DNA from: an uncultured Methylococcales bacterium
GTDB lineage: Bacteria > Pseudomonadota > Gammaproteobacteria > Methylococcales > Methylomonadaceae
Reading direction: 5' to 3'
Assembly (NCBI GenBank): GCA_903902705.1
Contig: CAIUVX010000184.1
Location: 1 to 64,000, forward strand
DNA: 64,000 nucleotides
Positions 28,487 to 38,374 of this stretch are shown piece by piece. The notes beneath the pieces are model-generated. The model worked only from the letters and a program-made list of their open reading frames with translations, ran no database searches and was not told the DNA's origin. A program made the translations under genes and the position numbers. The first letter of the stretch is position 1, and each line of letters opens with the position of its first letter.

Positions 28487-29401
28487 ATGAAGTTAGCAGA
28501 AATTACGTTTAAGGCAATGTTTGATAGACTGGAAGAGCTTAAAACTCAACAGCCTGAAATAGAAACACTGAGTTATATTTTAGGACGTGAGAAAATTCTT
28601 GAGTGGATTCATTCAGTGGGTGTTTCTACAGACCATAAATTGCGAGATCTCGCGCCGCCTGTTCCTCCATTTGATTTGCGAAGTATTGTCGCGGCACCAT
28701 CGGAATCCGTTTTCCTTTGGAGTGGGCTGAAAGATGCAGAAATGTGTGCAGCGTATGTGGAACGCTATATGCCACACAAAATACACGACACGATAAAAAT
28801 CCTAGACTTCGGTTGTGGATGCGGTAGAACCACTCGTTTTCTTCAAGCAATCCCGCAGTTCGATGTCTATGGCTCTGATGTAAATAAGAGCCTCGTAGCG
28901 TGGTGTCGGGATAATCTCAAAATGGTTACAACGACAGACAACGAGACGATACCACCTCTTAATTTCAGTGAAGGACAATTCGATTTTATCTATTCGTTGT
29001 CGATTTTTACTCACCTATCCGAGACATCAATGCTTGCTTGGTTAGGTGAATTGGCAAGAGTTACCGTTGATAACGGCATCGTATTGTTGACAACACATGG
29101 ATACCCAGCAATTGAAATAATATGTAAATCCAACCAGCATCAGCAAATGTTTCAGATGTCGGAAGCAGAGGCAGAGGAGCTACGTAGCACGTTCGACCTA
29201 AATCGATTTAATTATCGACGCTATAGTTTAGGCGTGATCGAGGCGGCAAATGCTGGCGAAGATTATGGAAACAGTTTTACCCATGAAACTTACATAAAAG
29301 AGCAATGGACGCGAGATTTTTTCGATGTTATTGAGTTCGTTCCAGGTGGATTACGCGGTTGGCAGGATGTGACAATTTTGCGTAGGCGACCCAGAGGATA
29401 G
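28487..29401 (+). CDS. Class I SAM-dependent methyltransferase
   Basis: IKILDFGCGCGRTTRFLQAIPQFDVYGSDVNKSLVAWCRDN...FDFIYSLSIFTHLSETSMLAWLGELARV. Confidence 0.9.
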   Translation: MKLAEITFKAMFDRLEELKTQQPEIETLSYILGREKILEWIHSVGVSTDHKLRDLAPPVPPFDLRSIVAAPSESVFLWSGLKDAEMCAAYVERYMPHKIHDTIKILDFGCGCGRTTRFLQAIPQFDVYGSDVNKSLVAWCRDNLKMVTTTDNETIPPLNFSEGQFDFIYSLSIFTHLSETSMLAWLGELARVTVDNGIVLLTTHGYPAIEIICKSNQHQQMFQMSEAEAEELRSTFDLNRFNYRRYSLGVIEAANAGEDYGNSFTHETYIKEQWTRDFFDVIEFVPGGLRGWQDVTILRRRPRG

Positions 29402-29465
29402 CATCGCTATTTTTGCGAAAGCTTGTTAGCTTTTCAGTATCTCCCGTGAAACTTGTTAAAAAGCG

Positions 29466-29684
29466 TTGTTTTATGGTTGTAAAGAACGACTGTTTAACAT
29501 CGGCTCAGGACAAGGTAAAAGCTTGAATGATATTTTAGCCGCGATTGAAGTGTTACTTAATCGCCCTGTCAATCGTATCTATTTGGCTAGTCGTAGCTTT
29601 GATGTTCCTGCTAATGTGTTGGAGCATCTAGCTTGGTCACCACAGGTCTCATTTGAGGCGGGTCTAACGAGTACTTTTCACTGA
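29466..29684 (+). pseudogene. Epimerase C-terminal fragment (duplicated remnant)
   Basis: 72-aa ORF nearly identical to the C-terminus of the 27363 epimerase, no catalytic N-terminus. Confidence 0.88.
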
Positions 29685-29746
29685 TCAATTTAAAGAGTAG
29701 ATTATGCAAGTAAAGCAACGCCTTGATGCCCTAACTTCATTGCGAT
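29479..29746 (+). repeat. Direct repeat copy B: epimerase 3' remnant plus start of intact acyltransferase
   Basis: Homologous to 28054-28338; translated KERLFNIGSGQGKSLNDILAAIEVLLNRPVNRIYLASRSFDVPANVL...HLAWSPQVSFEAGLT. Confidence 0.93.
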
Positions 29747-31353
29747 TTTTCGCGGCTGCCATGATTGTTATTTATCATTCGAGTGGTTTATTTGGTCTTA
29801 GTAAAACCTCTTTTTTTTCATTAGATCAAGGCGTTTCTTTCTTCTTTGTGCTTTCAGGTTTTATTTTGGCTTATGTCTATCCAAAATTAGATACTTGGTC
29901 TGAGATAAAGCATTTTTGGCATGCACGCATCGCACGAATATACCCTGCTTTCTTTGCTAGTTTTATTTTTGCATTTTGGTTATTGTCATTAGATTGGGAC
30001 TACCAAACAGGATTAGCTCATCTTTTCATGGTCAGTGCGTGGATTCCTTTACCAAAGTATTTCTTTTCCTATAACGCGCCTGCCTGGAGTATCTCAACAG
30101 AGTTCTTTTTTTACTTAACCTTCCCTTTTCTTATTCGTCGATGGGATAAAACGTGGCTAGTAAAATTAGTAACTTCTGGCATTATTGTGTTGTCATTAAT
30201 TCTAGTATCAAATTGGTTTCAATTAACATCTTATAAATCAATCGATGATGACTGGGTAAGTGTTGATGCTTTGATATATATACACCCGTTATCTCGAATT
30301 TTTGAGTTTATTTTTGGTATTTTTGTGGCTTCTTACTGGCGCAAAAAAGTAGCCGTCATTCAATGGAGCGAACTTAATGCTTCTGTATATGAAATAGGGG
30401 TGATTTTTCTTGTTGGACTATCTATGCGTTTTTCGCCTTTGGCAGGATGGGTGGGTGGAACGTGGCTAGGTTTTCCCGCAGCAAAATGGCTACTTAGCAG
30501 CGGTTCAATGTTTATTTTTGGGCTACTAATTTATGTTATAGCTATCGGACGAGGTCGAATCACCGCTTGGTTGTCTCATCCAATGTTAGTTCTATTGGGT
30601 GAAATAAGTTTTTCACTCTATTTATTACACCAAATTTTGTTGATATATTATCAACTTGACATTGCTAACCTTCTACAGTTATCCAATATGCTGTCATTAG
30701 TAATTTTCTGGGTCATTTTATTACTTGCTTCATATTTGATGTGGGCATTAATTGAAATGCCTGGAAGGCGTTTGTTATTAGGACGTGGACAAAATAAAAT
30801 ACATGGAACTAAAGTGATGCGAGCATCATGGCATCACCATCTTAATTTAAATCGAAATACACTTTCAGCGGCGACTGTTTTGGTTTGTTTGCTGGTTTCA
30901 ATTTATTTTTCGATGGGAAATGTCAAGCGTATCAGCCCGTGTGATGCTGATGCAATGACTGCAAAAGAATTAACATCGGTGATAGGAACGCGCTTTGGTA
31001 ATTTGTTTGCATTGCGTGGCATAAAAATTGAGCAGAAAGCTGAAGGATTGTATGTTGATCTTGCATGGGAAAGCCTTGTTGAGCAAGAATTGATTTACAC
31101 CAATGGCATTCATCTTACTGATGCAACTGGAAACATCCTTGCTCAAGCAGACTATAAACAGCCAATGAACAGATTGAAAGTAAAACAAGGAACAATCTGG
31201 AAAGATTCAATTTTCATACCCAAAAATAAACTAACAGGCGGAGAAAGGAAATTGGCAATTATCTTATACAAAAATGCAAATGATTTTCTGCTAGTGACTC
31301 AAGGTGAGCGGGATTGGAATAACCATCGGCTACTTATCAATTTAGAGAGATAA
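29704..31353 (+). CDS. Acyltransferase 3 family membrane protein (OafA/YrhL-like)
   Basis: RLDALTSLRFFAAAMIVIYHSSGLFG...GVSFFFVLSGFILAYVY...ARIARIYPAFFASF...NAPAWSISTEFFFYLTFP. Confidence 0.93.
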   Translation: MQVKQRLDALTSLRFFAAAMIVIYHSSGLFGLSKTSFFSLDQGVSFFFVLSGFILAYVYPKLDTWSEIKHFWHARIARIYPAFFASFIFAFWLLSLDWDYQTGLAHLFMVSAWIPLPKYFFSYNAPAWSISTEFFFYLTFPFLIRRWDKTWLVKLVTSGIIVLSLILVSNWFQLTSYKSIDDDWVSVDALIYIHPLSRIFEFIFGIFVASYWRKKVAVIQWSELNASVYEIGVIFLVGLSMRFSPLAGWVGGTWLGFPAAKWLLSSGSMFIFGLLIYVIAIGRGRITAWLSHPMLVLLGEISFSLYLLHQILLIYYQLDIANLLQLSNMLSLVIFWVILLLASYLMWALIEMPGRRLLLGRGQNKIHGTKVMRASWHHHLNLNRNTLSAATVLVCLLVSIYFSMGNVKRISPCDADAMTAKELTSVIGTRFGNLFALRGIKIEQKAEGLYVDLAWESLVEQELIYTNGIHLTDATGNILAQADYKQPMNRLKVKQGTIWKDSIFIPKNKLTGGERKLAIILYKNANDFLLVTQGERDWNNHRLLINLER

Positions 31354-31431
31354 GAAATAGGGTAGGAAGACGAGCCATTAAATAAAGCTTCCTGTCTTTG
31401 GGTTTATATAAAGGATACCAAAATTTTCAAA

Positions 31432-34400
31432 ATGAAATTTTCTAACAAAATAACAAATAGTTTTAAAATGACGCGTATAAATTTATTGCTATTAACTTTC
31501 TGTGCGCTGCTTATTGCTGGCGTAGCTGGGTACAAAGATTATCGTTTGAGTAATAAAATATATTTTGTAATTGAAATGGAATCGAGTGCCACAGGAGTGT
31601 GTCAGCTTTTTTTTGATACAAATCAAAGACCCACAGGGGGTGATTCGACTTTAATACCAGTCATCCGATCAGGATTTTATCAGAAGCATTCGCTTCGCTT
31701 ACCTAAGTTAATTAAAGACATAAAATCGATCAGATTCGATCCGATAGATAAGGCTACAGTGCTTAGGATAAAAAAAGCGGGCATTGAAAATGCTGCTGGC
31801 GATACGCTCAAAAGTTTTCCTATTCAGTCTTTTAAAGCAGTACAGCAAATTGACAACATGGTTATTGATAACGATGTGTTAGTTATTCAGTCGGCAGAAA
31901 ATGCTAACGACCCTATCACAATCATAGAAAACTCATCGTTTGAGAGGAAAAGCAGCAGTTGGGTCGATTTTCTTGTCCAGCACGGGTGGATATACGTTGG
32001 ATATTTCCTATTAAGTTTCACCGTTTTAATGGGTTTGGCTAAATATCGCCAACAAATTGCTGAGTCTATTAATGAGTTTTTAGAGCGACTGTTTGATTAC
32101 GCCGTTGCAAATCCAAGAAACACGATAATATTTATTGGTTTTTTTGCTGCAATTGTCAGTTGTTACCCCGTGATATTTTTTGGTAAAAGTTTTGTTCATC
32201 CTGTTGGGGTGTACGCTTTGTATAGTAGTCCTCCGTGGTTTCCTGAATTTCCATTAGATGCAGTCAGCGAAGCTTTTCGTGGCACAGATTTAGGTCCATC
32301 AGCGTGGAGTATTGCTCCGAATAGCGTTGTGCAACATAATTCGCTATTTCGTGATTTTGAATTTCCGTTCTGGAATCGGTATGTGGGTGGCGGAATTCCA
32401 TTATTTGCACAAGGCTATTCATTAATTGGGGATGTACTGCATTGGATTCCAGTTTTTCTGGGTGAAAGTGCTATTGGCTGGGATATTAAATTCGTTCTGT
32501 CCAAAGCAATCTTTGCAGTTGGAATGGGTCTGCTAGTTTTTCGCTTAACCGATAAATTATTGGCTGGCGTGTTGATTACATTTTCTAGTTGCTTTCTTGG
32601 TTTCTTTGCCTATCGGTTTAACCACCCTGCTTATTTTGTTTTAACTTACGCACCTTGGATTGTGTTGCAATGGGACAGATTTGGGAGGTTTTTGGCTTTA
32701 CCAAATCCACAAATAAAGAGTTGTGTTGTGCAAGGTTTTTTACTGGCTGTTATTACTTGGCTACAACTCAATGCTGGAACACCTAAAGAAGGTGTTATCA
32801 CAGCGTGTTTTGTACACGCTTTAGGGATAGTTGGTTTTTTGATGTATACCGTACCTAAATGGGGAAGGATGCGTTCATTTGTTCTGGTTGGTGGAATCGG
32901 AATTGCACTTTCCATGATTACAGCACCTTATTGGTTGCTATTTTTGGACGCTTTAGGTAAAGCATTCACTGCTTATGACACTCCAAGTATTTCGACATTT
33001 CCGTCGTGGTCTATCATTGGATTTTTCGATAATTTCTTTTTCCAAAAGTATTTTAATAATTATCTTACAGGGCCATCAGTCAACCTATTTGTTCTATTTT
33101 GTATGGTAAGCTCTTTTTTGAGTTTACGTCTCCGTCAATCGCTTATGGTCTATGCCAGTTGGGGGTTATTTATCGTGGCAATGGCTGCTGCTTATGGCTT
33201 GATTCCTGTATCAATCCTGATTGCCATTCCCTTTATCAATAAAATAATACATATAGGCGATACCTTTTCAATGCCTATGATGGTACTGGCTTTAATCATT
33301 GCCGGGTATGGGATTCGTGATTACCTGGTGGCATCCGAAAAATTGAAGAAGACCATTCTGATTTTTTCACTTTCAAGCTTTTTGGGATTATGGTTTATTT
33401 CGGGATTAAATGAATGGCATTGGAAGGGGGGCATCTTTGTAATAATAATTATTTTTTCTATAACCCTGATTGGGTTTATCCAGCTATACCAATACTCAGC
33501 ATCAGATGTTCGGAAAAAATGCGCGGCGTTAATAATATTAACGTGCTGCTTCTTGGTATTACATATTCGTCATGGATTGCATTTGATGACAGGCGTAGAA
33601 ATGATTGATACTTATGTGACAAATCCGACGGAGCGTCCCAATTTTTCCAATAAGTCAACTGCCATCGAATACATTAAAAATGAGATGGATAAAACTTCGA
33701 TACCTACACGAGTAATTGGCGAAGGATATGTATTATTTCCTGGATTTAACGCTAGATTGGGTCTGGAAGGAATCGTACCTGTTGAGGCATTGAGAAGTAA
33801 GGATTACCAAAAACTTTTGACCCTTGTTGATTACCCAGTCGTCAGGTCATGGGGCTGGTTGCATTTAATCACAAATGGGCAAATTGAAAGTCGAGCAGCG
33901 GCACTAGATTTTCTTGGGATAGGTTTTATGGTAACTACGCCTAATACTAAAATGCCTCAAGACATGAAATTAGTACACTCTAGCGATTTGGATGTCTGGC
34001 AAAGACCGTCCGTCTGGCCAAGGGCTTTCTTCGTAAATAAAATAGTAGAGGTGCATAAACCATCGGATATTTTAGAAGCATTGGCAGATAAAGCGCGTAC
34101 ACCCTTTGCCGCAGTAGAAAGTCAATTTATTCCGCAAGGGGGGCTAAGCAATAGTAATCCTTACCAAGTGGTGTCCGCAGGAGAATATAAGTTGACTAAC
34201 AATAGTATCCATTTTACCATTGATGCGAGTAGTTCTGGTATCATTGTACTTGGCGAAACTTATTATCCTAACGACTTTGTTGCGACTGTAAATGGTGAGA
34301 AAGTTGACTATATACGGGTCAATGAAGCATCAAAGGGAATATGGGTAAGTAAGGCAGGGAAATATGATGTAAGTTTTACCTATAGACCAGAAAAACTTAA

Positions 34401-34500
34401 TCAAGCACTATGGATATGTTTATTTGGATTGGCATTGTTGCCCCTCCTTATCAGGATGTTCGTTGGGATTCCGATAAGCGCTGAGAGTGAGCGTGTATAA
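31432..34500 (+). CDS. Large multi-TM membrane protein, YfhO/GT-C glycosyltransferase-like
   Basis: 1022 aa, many TM segments, extracytoplasmic C-terminal beta region (VVLGETYYPNDFVATVNGEKVDYIRVNEASKGIWV-like) and final TM as in YfhO-type proteins. Confidence 0.55.
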   Translation: MKFSNKITNSFKMTRINLLLLTFCALLIAGVAGYKDYRLSNKIYFVIEMESSATGVCQLFFDTNQRPTGGDSTLIPVIRSGFYQKHSLRLPKLIKDIKSIRFDPIDKATVLRIKKAGIENAAGDTLKSFPIQSFKAVQQIDNMVIDNDVLVIQSAENANDPITIIENSSFERKSSSWVDFLVQHGWIYVGYFLLSFTVLMGLAKYRQQIAESINEFLERLFDYAVANPRNTIIFIGFFAAIVSCYPVIFFGKSFVHPVGVYALYSSPPWFPEFPLDAVSEAFRGTDLGPSAWSIAPNSVVQHNSLFRDFEFPFWNRYVGGGIPLFAQGYSLIGDVLHWIPVFLGESAIGWDIKFVLSKAIFAVGMGLLVFRLTDKLLAGVLITFSSCFLGFFAYRFNHPAYFVLTYAPWIVLQWDRFGRFLALPNPQIKSCVVQGFLLAVITWLQLNAGTPKEGVITACFVHALGIVGFLMYTVPKWGRMRSFVLVGGIGIALSMITAPYWLLFLDALGKAFTAYDTPSISTFPSWSIIGFFDNFFFQKYFNNYLTGPSVNLFVLFCMVSSFLSLRLRQSLMVYASWGLFIVAMAAAYGLIPVSILIAIPFINKIIHIGDTFSMPMMVLALIIAGYGIRDYLVASEKLKKTILIFSLSSFLGLWFISGLNEWHWKGGIFVIIIIFSITLIGFIQLYQYSASDVRKKCAALIILTCCFLVLHIRHGLHLMTGVEMIDTYVTNPTERPNFSNKSTAIEYIKNEMDKTSIPTRVIGEGYVLFPGFNARLGLEGIVPVEALRSKDYQKLLTLVDYPVVRSWGWLHLITNGQIESRAAALDFLGIGFMVTTPNTKMPQDMKLVHSSDLDVWQRPSVWPRAFFVNKIVEVHKPSDILEALADKARTPFAAVESQFIPQGGLSNSNPYQVVSAGEYKLTNNSIHFTIDASSSGIIVLGETYYPNDFVATVNGEKVDYIRVNEASKGIWVSKAGKYDVSFTYRPEKLNQALWICLFGLALLPLLIRMFVGIPISAESERV

Positions 34501-35261
34501 TGCGTATGTCCAAAAAATTAATTCCTACTCAATCTGATGTCAATATGAAATATTCAGGCACACATCTTCTGCTAAATGGTGAAGAGGATTTAAAAAATTA
34601 CAATCAATGGATAATCAACAAATTTTTATGTAATGTGCAGATTAACAGTCAAACCAAAGTATTGGATTTTGGTGCTGGTATAGGAACTTTATCTAAATTA
34701 TTTTTTGAGACCACAGGTTTAAAGCCAGAGTGTGTAGAAATAGACACCGAGCAAAGAGAATTTATTGAAAAAAGGGGGTTTAAATCATATTCGGCACTTA
34801 ATAATGAAGTTACAAAAAAATATGATGTGATTTTCACATCCAATGTATTAGAACATATTGAAGATGACGTAAAGGCTCTCTCAGATATAAAATTAAAATT
34901 GGAAAATTCAGGTTTATTGATTATTTTTGTACCAGCTTTTGAAATTATTTGGTCATCAATGGACGAAACGGTTGGACATCATAGAAGGTATAAAAAAGAA
35001 ACGTTAAAAAGAAAACTTGAATTGAGTGGTTTTACCGTAAAGCATATACGCTACTGTGATTCGATGGGGTTTATACTCTCTTTCATTTTTAAGTATATAG
35101 GAAGTAAAAACGGTGAACCATCACGAGCTTCTTTAAGGTTTTATGATAGATTTTTATTACCTGTCACCAAAGTAATGGATATTTTAGTGGGTGGAAAATT
35201 TGGAAAAAATGTTTTGGCAATAGCCATTCCCAATGAAATAGTGGAGCATTCAAATGGTTGA
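34500..35261 (+). CDS. Class I SAM-dependent methyltransferase
   Basis: TKVLDFGAGIGTLSKLFFETTGLKPECVEID...KYDVIFTSNVLEHIEDDVKALSDIKLKL. Confidence 0.9.
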   Translation: MRMSKKLIPTQSDVNMKYSGTHLLLNGEEDLKNYNQWIINKFLCNVQINSQTKVLDFGAGIGTLSKLFFETTGLKPECVEIDTEQREFIEKRGFKSYSALNNEVTKKYDVIFTSNVLEHIEDDVKALSDIKLKLENSGLLIIFVPAFEIIWSSMDETVGHHRRYKKETLKRKLELSGFTVKHIRYCDSMGFILSFIFKYIGSKNGEPSRASLRFYDRFLLPVTKVMDILVGGKFGKNVLAIAIPNEIVEHSNG

Positions 35262-36084
35262 TAGCTATTTAAAACATTGGACTGATAAAACAGTTCTTAT
35301 TACTGGCGGCTCTTCTGGAATCGGATTCGGAATAGCCTCATATATTAATGGGGTTGCCAAAAATATAGTCATCGTATCTAATGATATTGACCGCTTAAAA
35401 GAGGCGGAATCTGGGCTTGTCGTTAAAGAATGTCACTCAAACATTTTGCCATTGCAGTGTAATATTGGTGACTTGGCGCAGGTAAAGCTTATGGTTGATA
35501 ACGTGATTGTTAATGTAGGCTGTCCAGACATCATCATAAATAATGCTGGTTTTGCGTATTATCATACCTTCGATCAAATGACGGAAGAGGAAGTTGAAGA
35601 AACGGCCAATGTGAATTTTATTGGCTTTTTACGGGTTACTCGTGCTTTTATCCCCTATATCATAAAATCCAAAGTTAAGGCGTGTATTGTTAACGTTGCT
35701 TCTGTGGCAGGTGCTTTTCCTATTACGCCGAATGCTGTTTATGGGGGAGCTAAAGCTGGAATGTTAGCCTTTTCCGAGTTATTGGAAATAGAGTTAAGAC
35801 CATTTGGTATAAATGTACTGAGTGTTTGTCCGGGTAGGGTTGTCACCCCATTTTTTAATCATGATTCCTATAAAACCCGAAAAGCAGGTTCTGAAACATC
35901 AATCGTGACCCCCATCGAAGATGTTATACACGGAGTGGTTAAGGCAGTTGCTTTAGGTAGGAAGTTGGTATTTATTCCAGAATATTGGCGTTTTTTTTCA
36001 TGGTGGATAAGCTTTGACCGCATAATATCAAGACCTTTATACCGATTGTTTTTATCTAGCCGTGTTTCAAGATTGCGTAATTAA
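35254..36084 (+). CDS. Short-chain dehydrogenase/reductase
   Basis: TVLITGGSSGIGFGIASYI, IINNAGFAYYHTFDQ, NVASVAGAFPITPNAVYGGAKAGMLAFS. Confidence 0.93.
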   Translation: MVDSYLKHWTDKTVLITGGSSGIGFGIASYINGVAKNIVIVSNDIDRLKEAESGLVVKECHSNILPLQCNIGDLAQVKLMVDNVIVNVGCPDIIINNAGFAYYHTFDQMTEEEVEETANVNFIGFLRVTRAFIPYIIKSKVKACIVNVASVAGAFPITPNAVYGGAKAGMLAFSELLEIELRPFGINVLSVCPGRVVTPFFNHDSYKTRKAGSETSIVTPIEDVIHGVVKAVALGRKLVFIPEYWRFFSWWISFDRIISRPLYRLFLSSRVSRLRN

Positions 36085-36099
36085 TAGAGAAATTATTAT

Positions 36100-36981
36100 A
36101 TGAATTCACAAGTTGTGGTATGCCCAATAAATAACTTACCCGCCAAATATTATGCTACTAAAGGTCGGGCAGTGTATTACATTGAACCAGTAGATGGCAT
36201 TATTTTTCAGTCGATGCTTCCGACAGTAGCTGAGATGGAGATATTTAATCAGCATGAATATAAGGAAGGAAGATATCGTGCTTATTTTGAAATGGAACAC
36301 CTTAAAAAGAAAACAGCCGAACTGCGGTTAAAATATATACAGCAATATGGCAAAGTAAGCGGTCGTTTATTAGATGTTGGTTGCTCAGTAGGGTTTTTTC
36401 TTGAGGTTGCACAGAGTTTTGGATTTGATGTTCAAGGTGTAGAACTATCCTCGGAAGCTATAGCTATAGCCAAAGACAGTGTGAGGGATAAAATTTCTCA
36501 TGCAGATGCAAATGAGCATATACGCAAATACGGGGCGTGTTATGAGGTAGTGACTGCTTATGACATCATCGAACACACACAGAACCCTAAGGCTTTTTTA
36601 AGCGATCTTTACAATGCTCTTAATGCAGAAGGCGTTGTTGCAATAACTGCACCTGATACAGATCATTTTCTTCGCTATGTCATGGGTAGTAACTGGTCGA
36701 TGCTTCAACCCATGCAGCATACCTTTTTATTCAGTAAACGTTCTATCAAGACTCTCTTAATAGAAGCTGGTTTTGAGGATGTTGAGGTATTACCCGCAAA
36801 GAAAACACTAACACTGAATTATTTATTTGGACAATTATCCCAAACCAATCCCGTTATTTCCAAATTTTATAGTTATATTGCGAAACTAATTCCATCATGT
36901 ATTGGAAATGCTCCAGTAAATATCAATATTGGGGAGTTTTTTGCAATTGCGAAAAAACCTTTAGCACAAGAACAGATGTAG
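36100..36981 (+). CDS. Class I SAM-dependent methyltransferase
   Basis: GRLLDVGCSVGFFLEVAQSFGFDVQGVELSSEAIAIAK...YEVVTAYDIIEHTQNPKAFLSDLYNAL. Confidence 0.9.
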   Translation: MNSQVVVCPINNLPAKYYATKGRAVYYIEPVDGIIFQSMLPTVAEMEIFNQHEYKEGRYRAYFEMEHLKKKTAELRLKYIQQYGKVSGRLLDVGCSVGFFLEVAQSFGFDVQGVELSSEAIAIAKDSVRDKISHADANEHIRKYGACYEVVTAYDIIEHTQNPKAFLSDLYNALNAEGVVAITAPDTDHFLRYVMGSNWSMLQPMQHTFLFSKRSIKTLLIEAGFEDVEVLPAKKTLTLNYLFGQLSQTNPVISKFYSYIAKLIPSCIGNAPVNINIGEFFAIAKKPLAQEQM

Positions 36982-36988
36982 AAAAATA

Positions 36989-38374
36989 ATGAGTTTAGAA
37001 CAGTGTTTATTGTGTGGTTGTAGTCATCGTGCTTATGTTTATTCTAAGGCGCATTCCCGTGTTGTTCATTGCACTAATTGTGGATTGCTGGAAGATATTG
37101 ACTTTACTCCACAGCATGAGAATATTTTCCAGTATTCCACAAAAGCTATATCGCGTGTAACAGATTTAATAAGCCAATCAAAGGAAAGGATTACCCTTAT
37201 CACCACAAAAGGGGGTAATAAGTCATTACAATTATTATTTGAAAAAATATGCTCTGCTGATCGGCTAGATGTGGTTGATTTTGAATCTCTAGTTACACAT
37301 TCCATCGGCAAAGGCAGTATCGTTGTTGATGATCACCTCTTAGATCAGATTGATCCCCTTGCAACATTGCATTTATTGCGAGAGCGAATGAACGCATCTC
37401 AAGACATAGTGTTTCTGATTGAACTTGCAGGTGGAAATCACAAATGGTTACGCGAATCCCTGATAATGCGGGAATCTCCTGCAAGGTTTTGGCCAGACTG
37501 GAACGCATTTTACAAATTACTTCTTGCTTCAAATTTTGATCAAATTTGGCTTAGTGACCCAGAGAATGAACAATACGGGTCTCATCTAGTCATTATTTCC
37601 GCACGAATTGGCATAATACGCGAAAGACCTATGGTTTCAGTCATCATGCCTGTATTCAACGAGTTTTCTACTTTCGATGAATCTATTAATCGCGTTATAA
37701 GCAAAGAAATTGCTGGCGTTGATATTCAAATTATTGTTGTAGAAAGTAATTCTACTGATGGTACGAAAGAGCTTGTCGCAAAATATGATGGGCATGAAAA
37801 AGTAGATATTATTTGGCAAGAAAGTCCAAATGGTAAAGGACACGCGGTACGCGAGGGAATTGTGGCAGCTAAAGGAAACATTATCCTGATTCAGGATGCG
37901 GATCTTGAATACGATATTAATGATTATGACGCATTAATTGAGGAGTTAACATCATGGCGTTCCTCGTTTGTTCTAGGTTCTCGGCATACGGGTGATTGGA
38001 AGATGCGAAAGTTCAATGATATGCCGATTATTGCTAATTTTTATAATTTGGGGCATATTTTTTTTGTTGGCTTAATAAATATCTTAATAGGGGCAAAAAT
38101 GAAAGACCCTTTTACGATGTACAAGGTTTTTTACCGAGATTGTATTTATGGGCTAAATTTTCGCTATAAACGTTTTGATTTCGATCACGAGTTAGTTATA
38201 AAGTTATATCGAAAAGGATTTCATCCCACTGAAATTCCTGTCAACTATGAAGCCAGATCATTTTCTGAAGGAAAAAAAGTTTCCTTTTTAAAAGATGGTA
38301 TATCTTGGGTTCAGAAAGATATTCAACTGGCTAATGAACCACTGGAAAATTCAAAACTTGGGAGACTTCCATGA
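36989..38374 (+). CDS. Family 2 glycosyltransferase with N-terminal Cys-rich/methyltransferase-remnant-like region
   Basis: N-terminal CLLCGCSHRAYVYSKAHSRVVHCTNCGLL; C-terminal MVSVIMPVFNEFSTFDESINRVI...IIVVESNSTDGTKEL...NGKGHAVREGIVAAKGNIILIQDADLEYD. Confidence 0.88.
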   Translation: MSLEQCLLCGCSHRAYVYSKAHSRVVHCTNCGLLEDIDFTPQHENIFQYSTKAISRVTDLISQSKERITLITTKGGNKSLQLLFEKICSADRLDVVDFESLVTHSIGKGSIVVDDHLLDQIDPLATLHLLRERMNASQDIVFLIELAGGNHKWLRESLIMRESPARFWPDWNAFYKLLLASNFDQIWLSDPENEQYGSHLVIISARIGIIRERPMVSVIMPVFNEFSTFDESINRVISKEIAGVDIQIIVVESNSTDGTKELVAKYDGHEKVDIIWQESPNGKGHAVREGIVAAKGNIILIQDADLEYDINDYDALIEELTSWRSSFVLGSRHTGDWKMRKFNDMPIIANFYNLGHIFFVGLINILIGAKMKDPFTMYKVFYRDCIYGLNFRYKRFDFDHELVIKLYRKGFHPTEIPVNYEARSFSEGKKVSFLKDGISWVQKDIQLANEPLENSKLGRLP

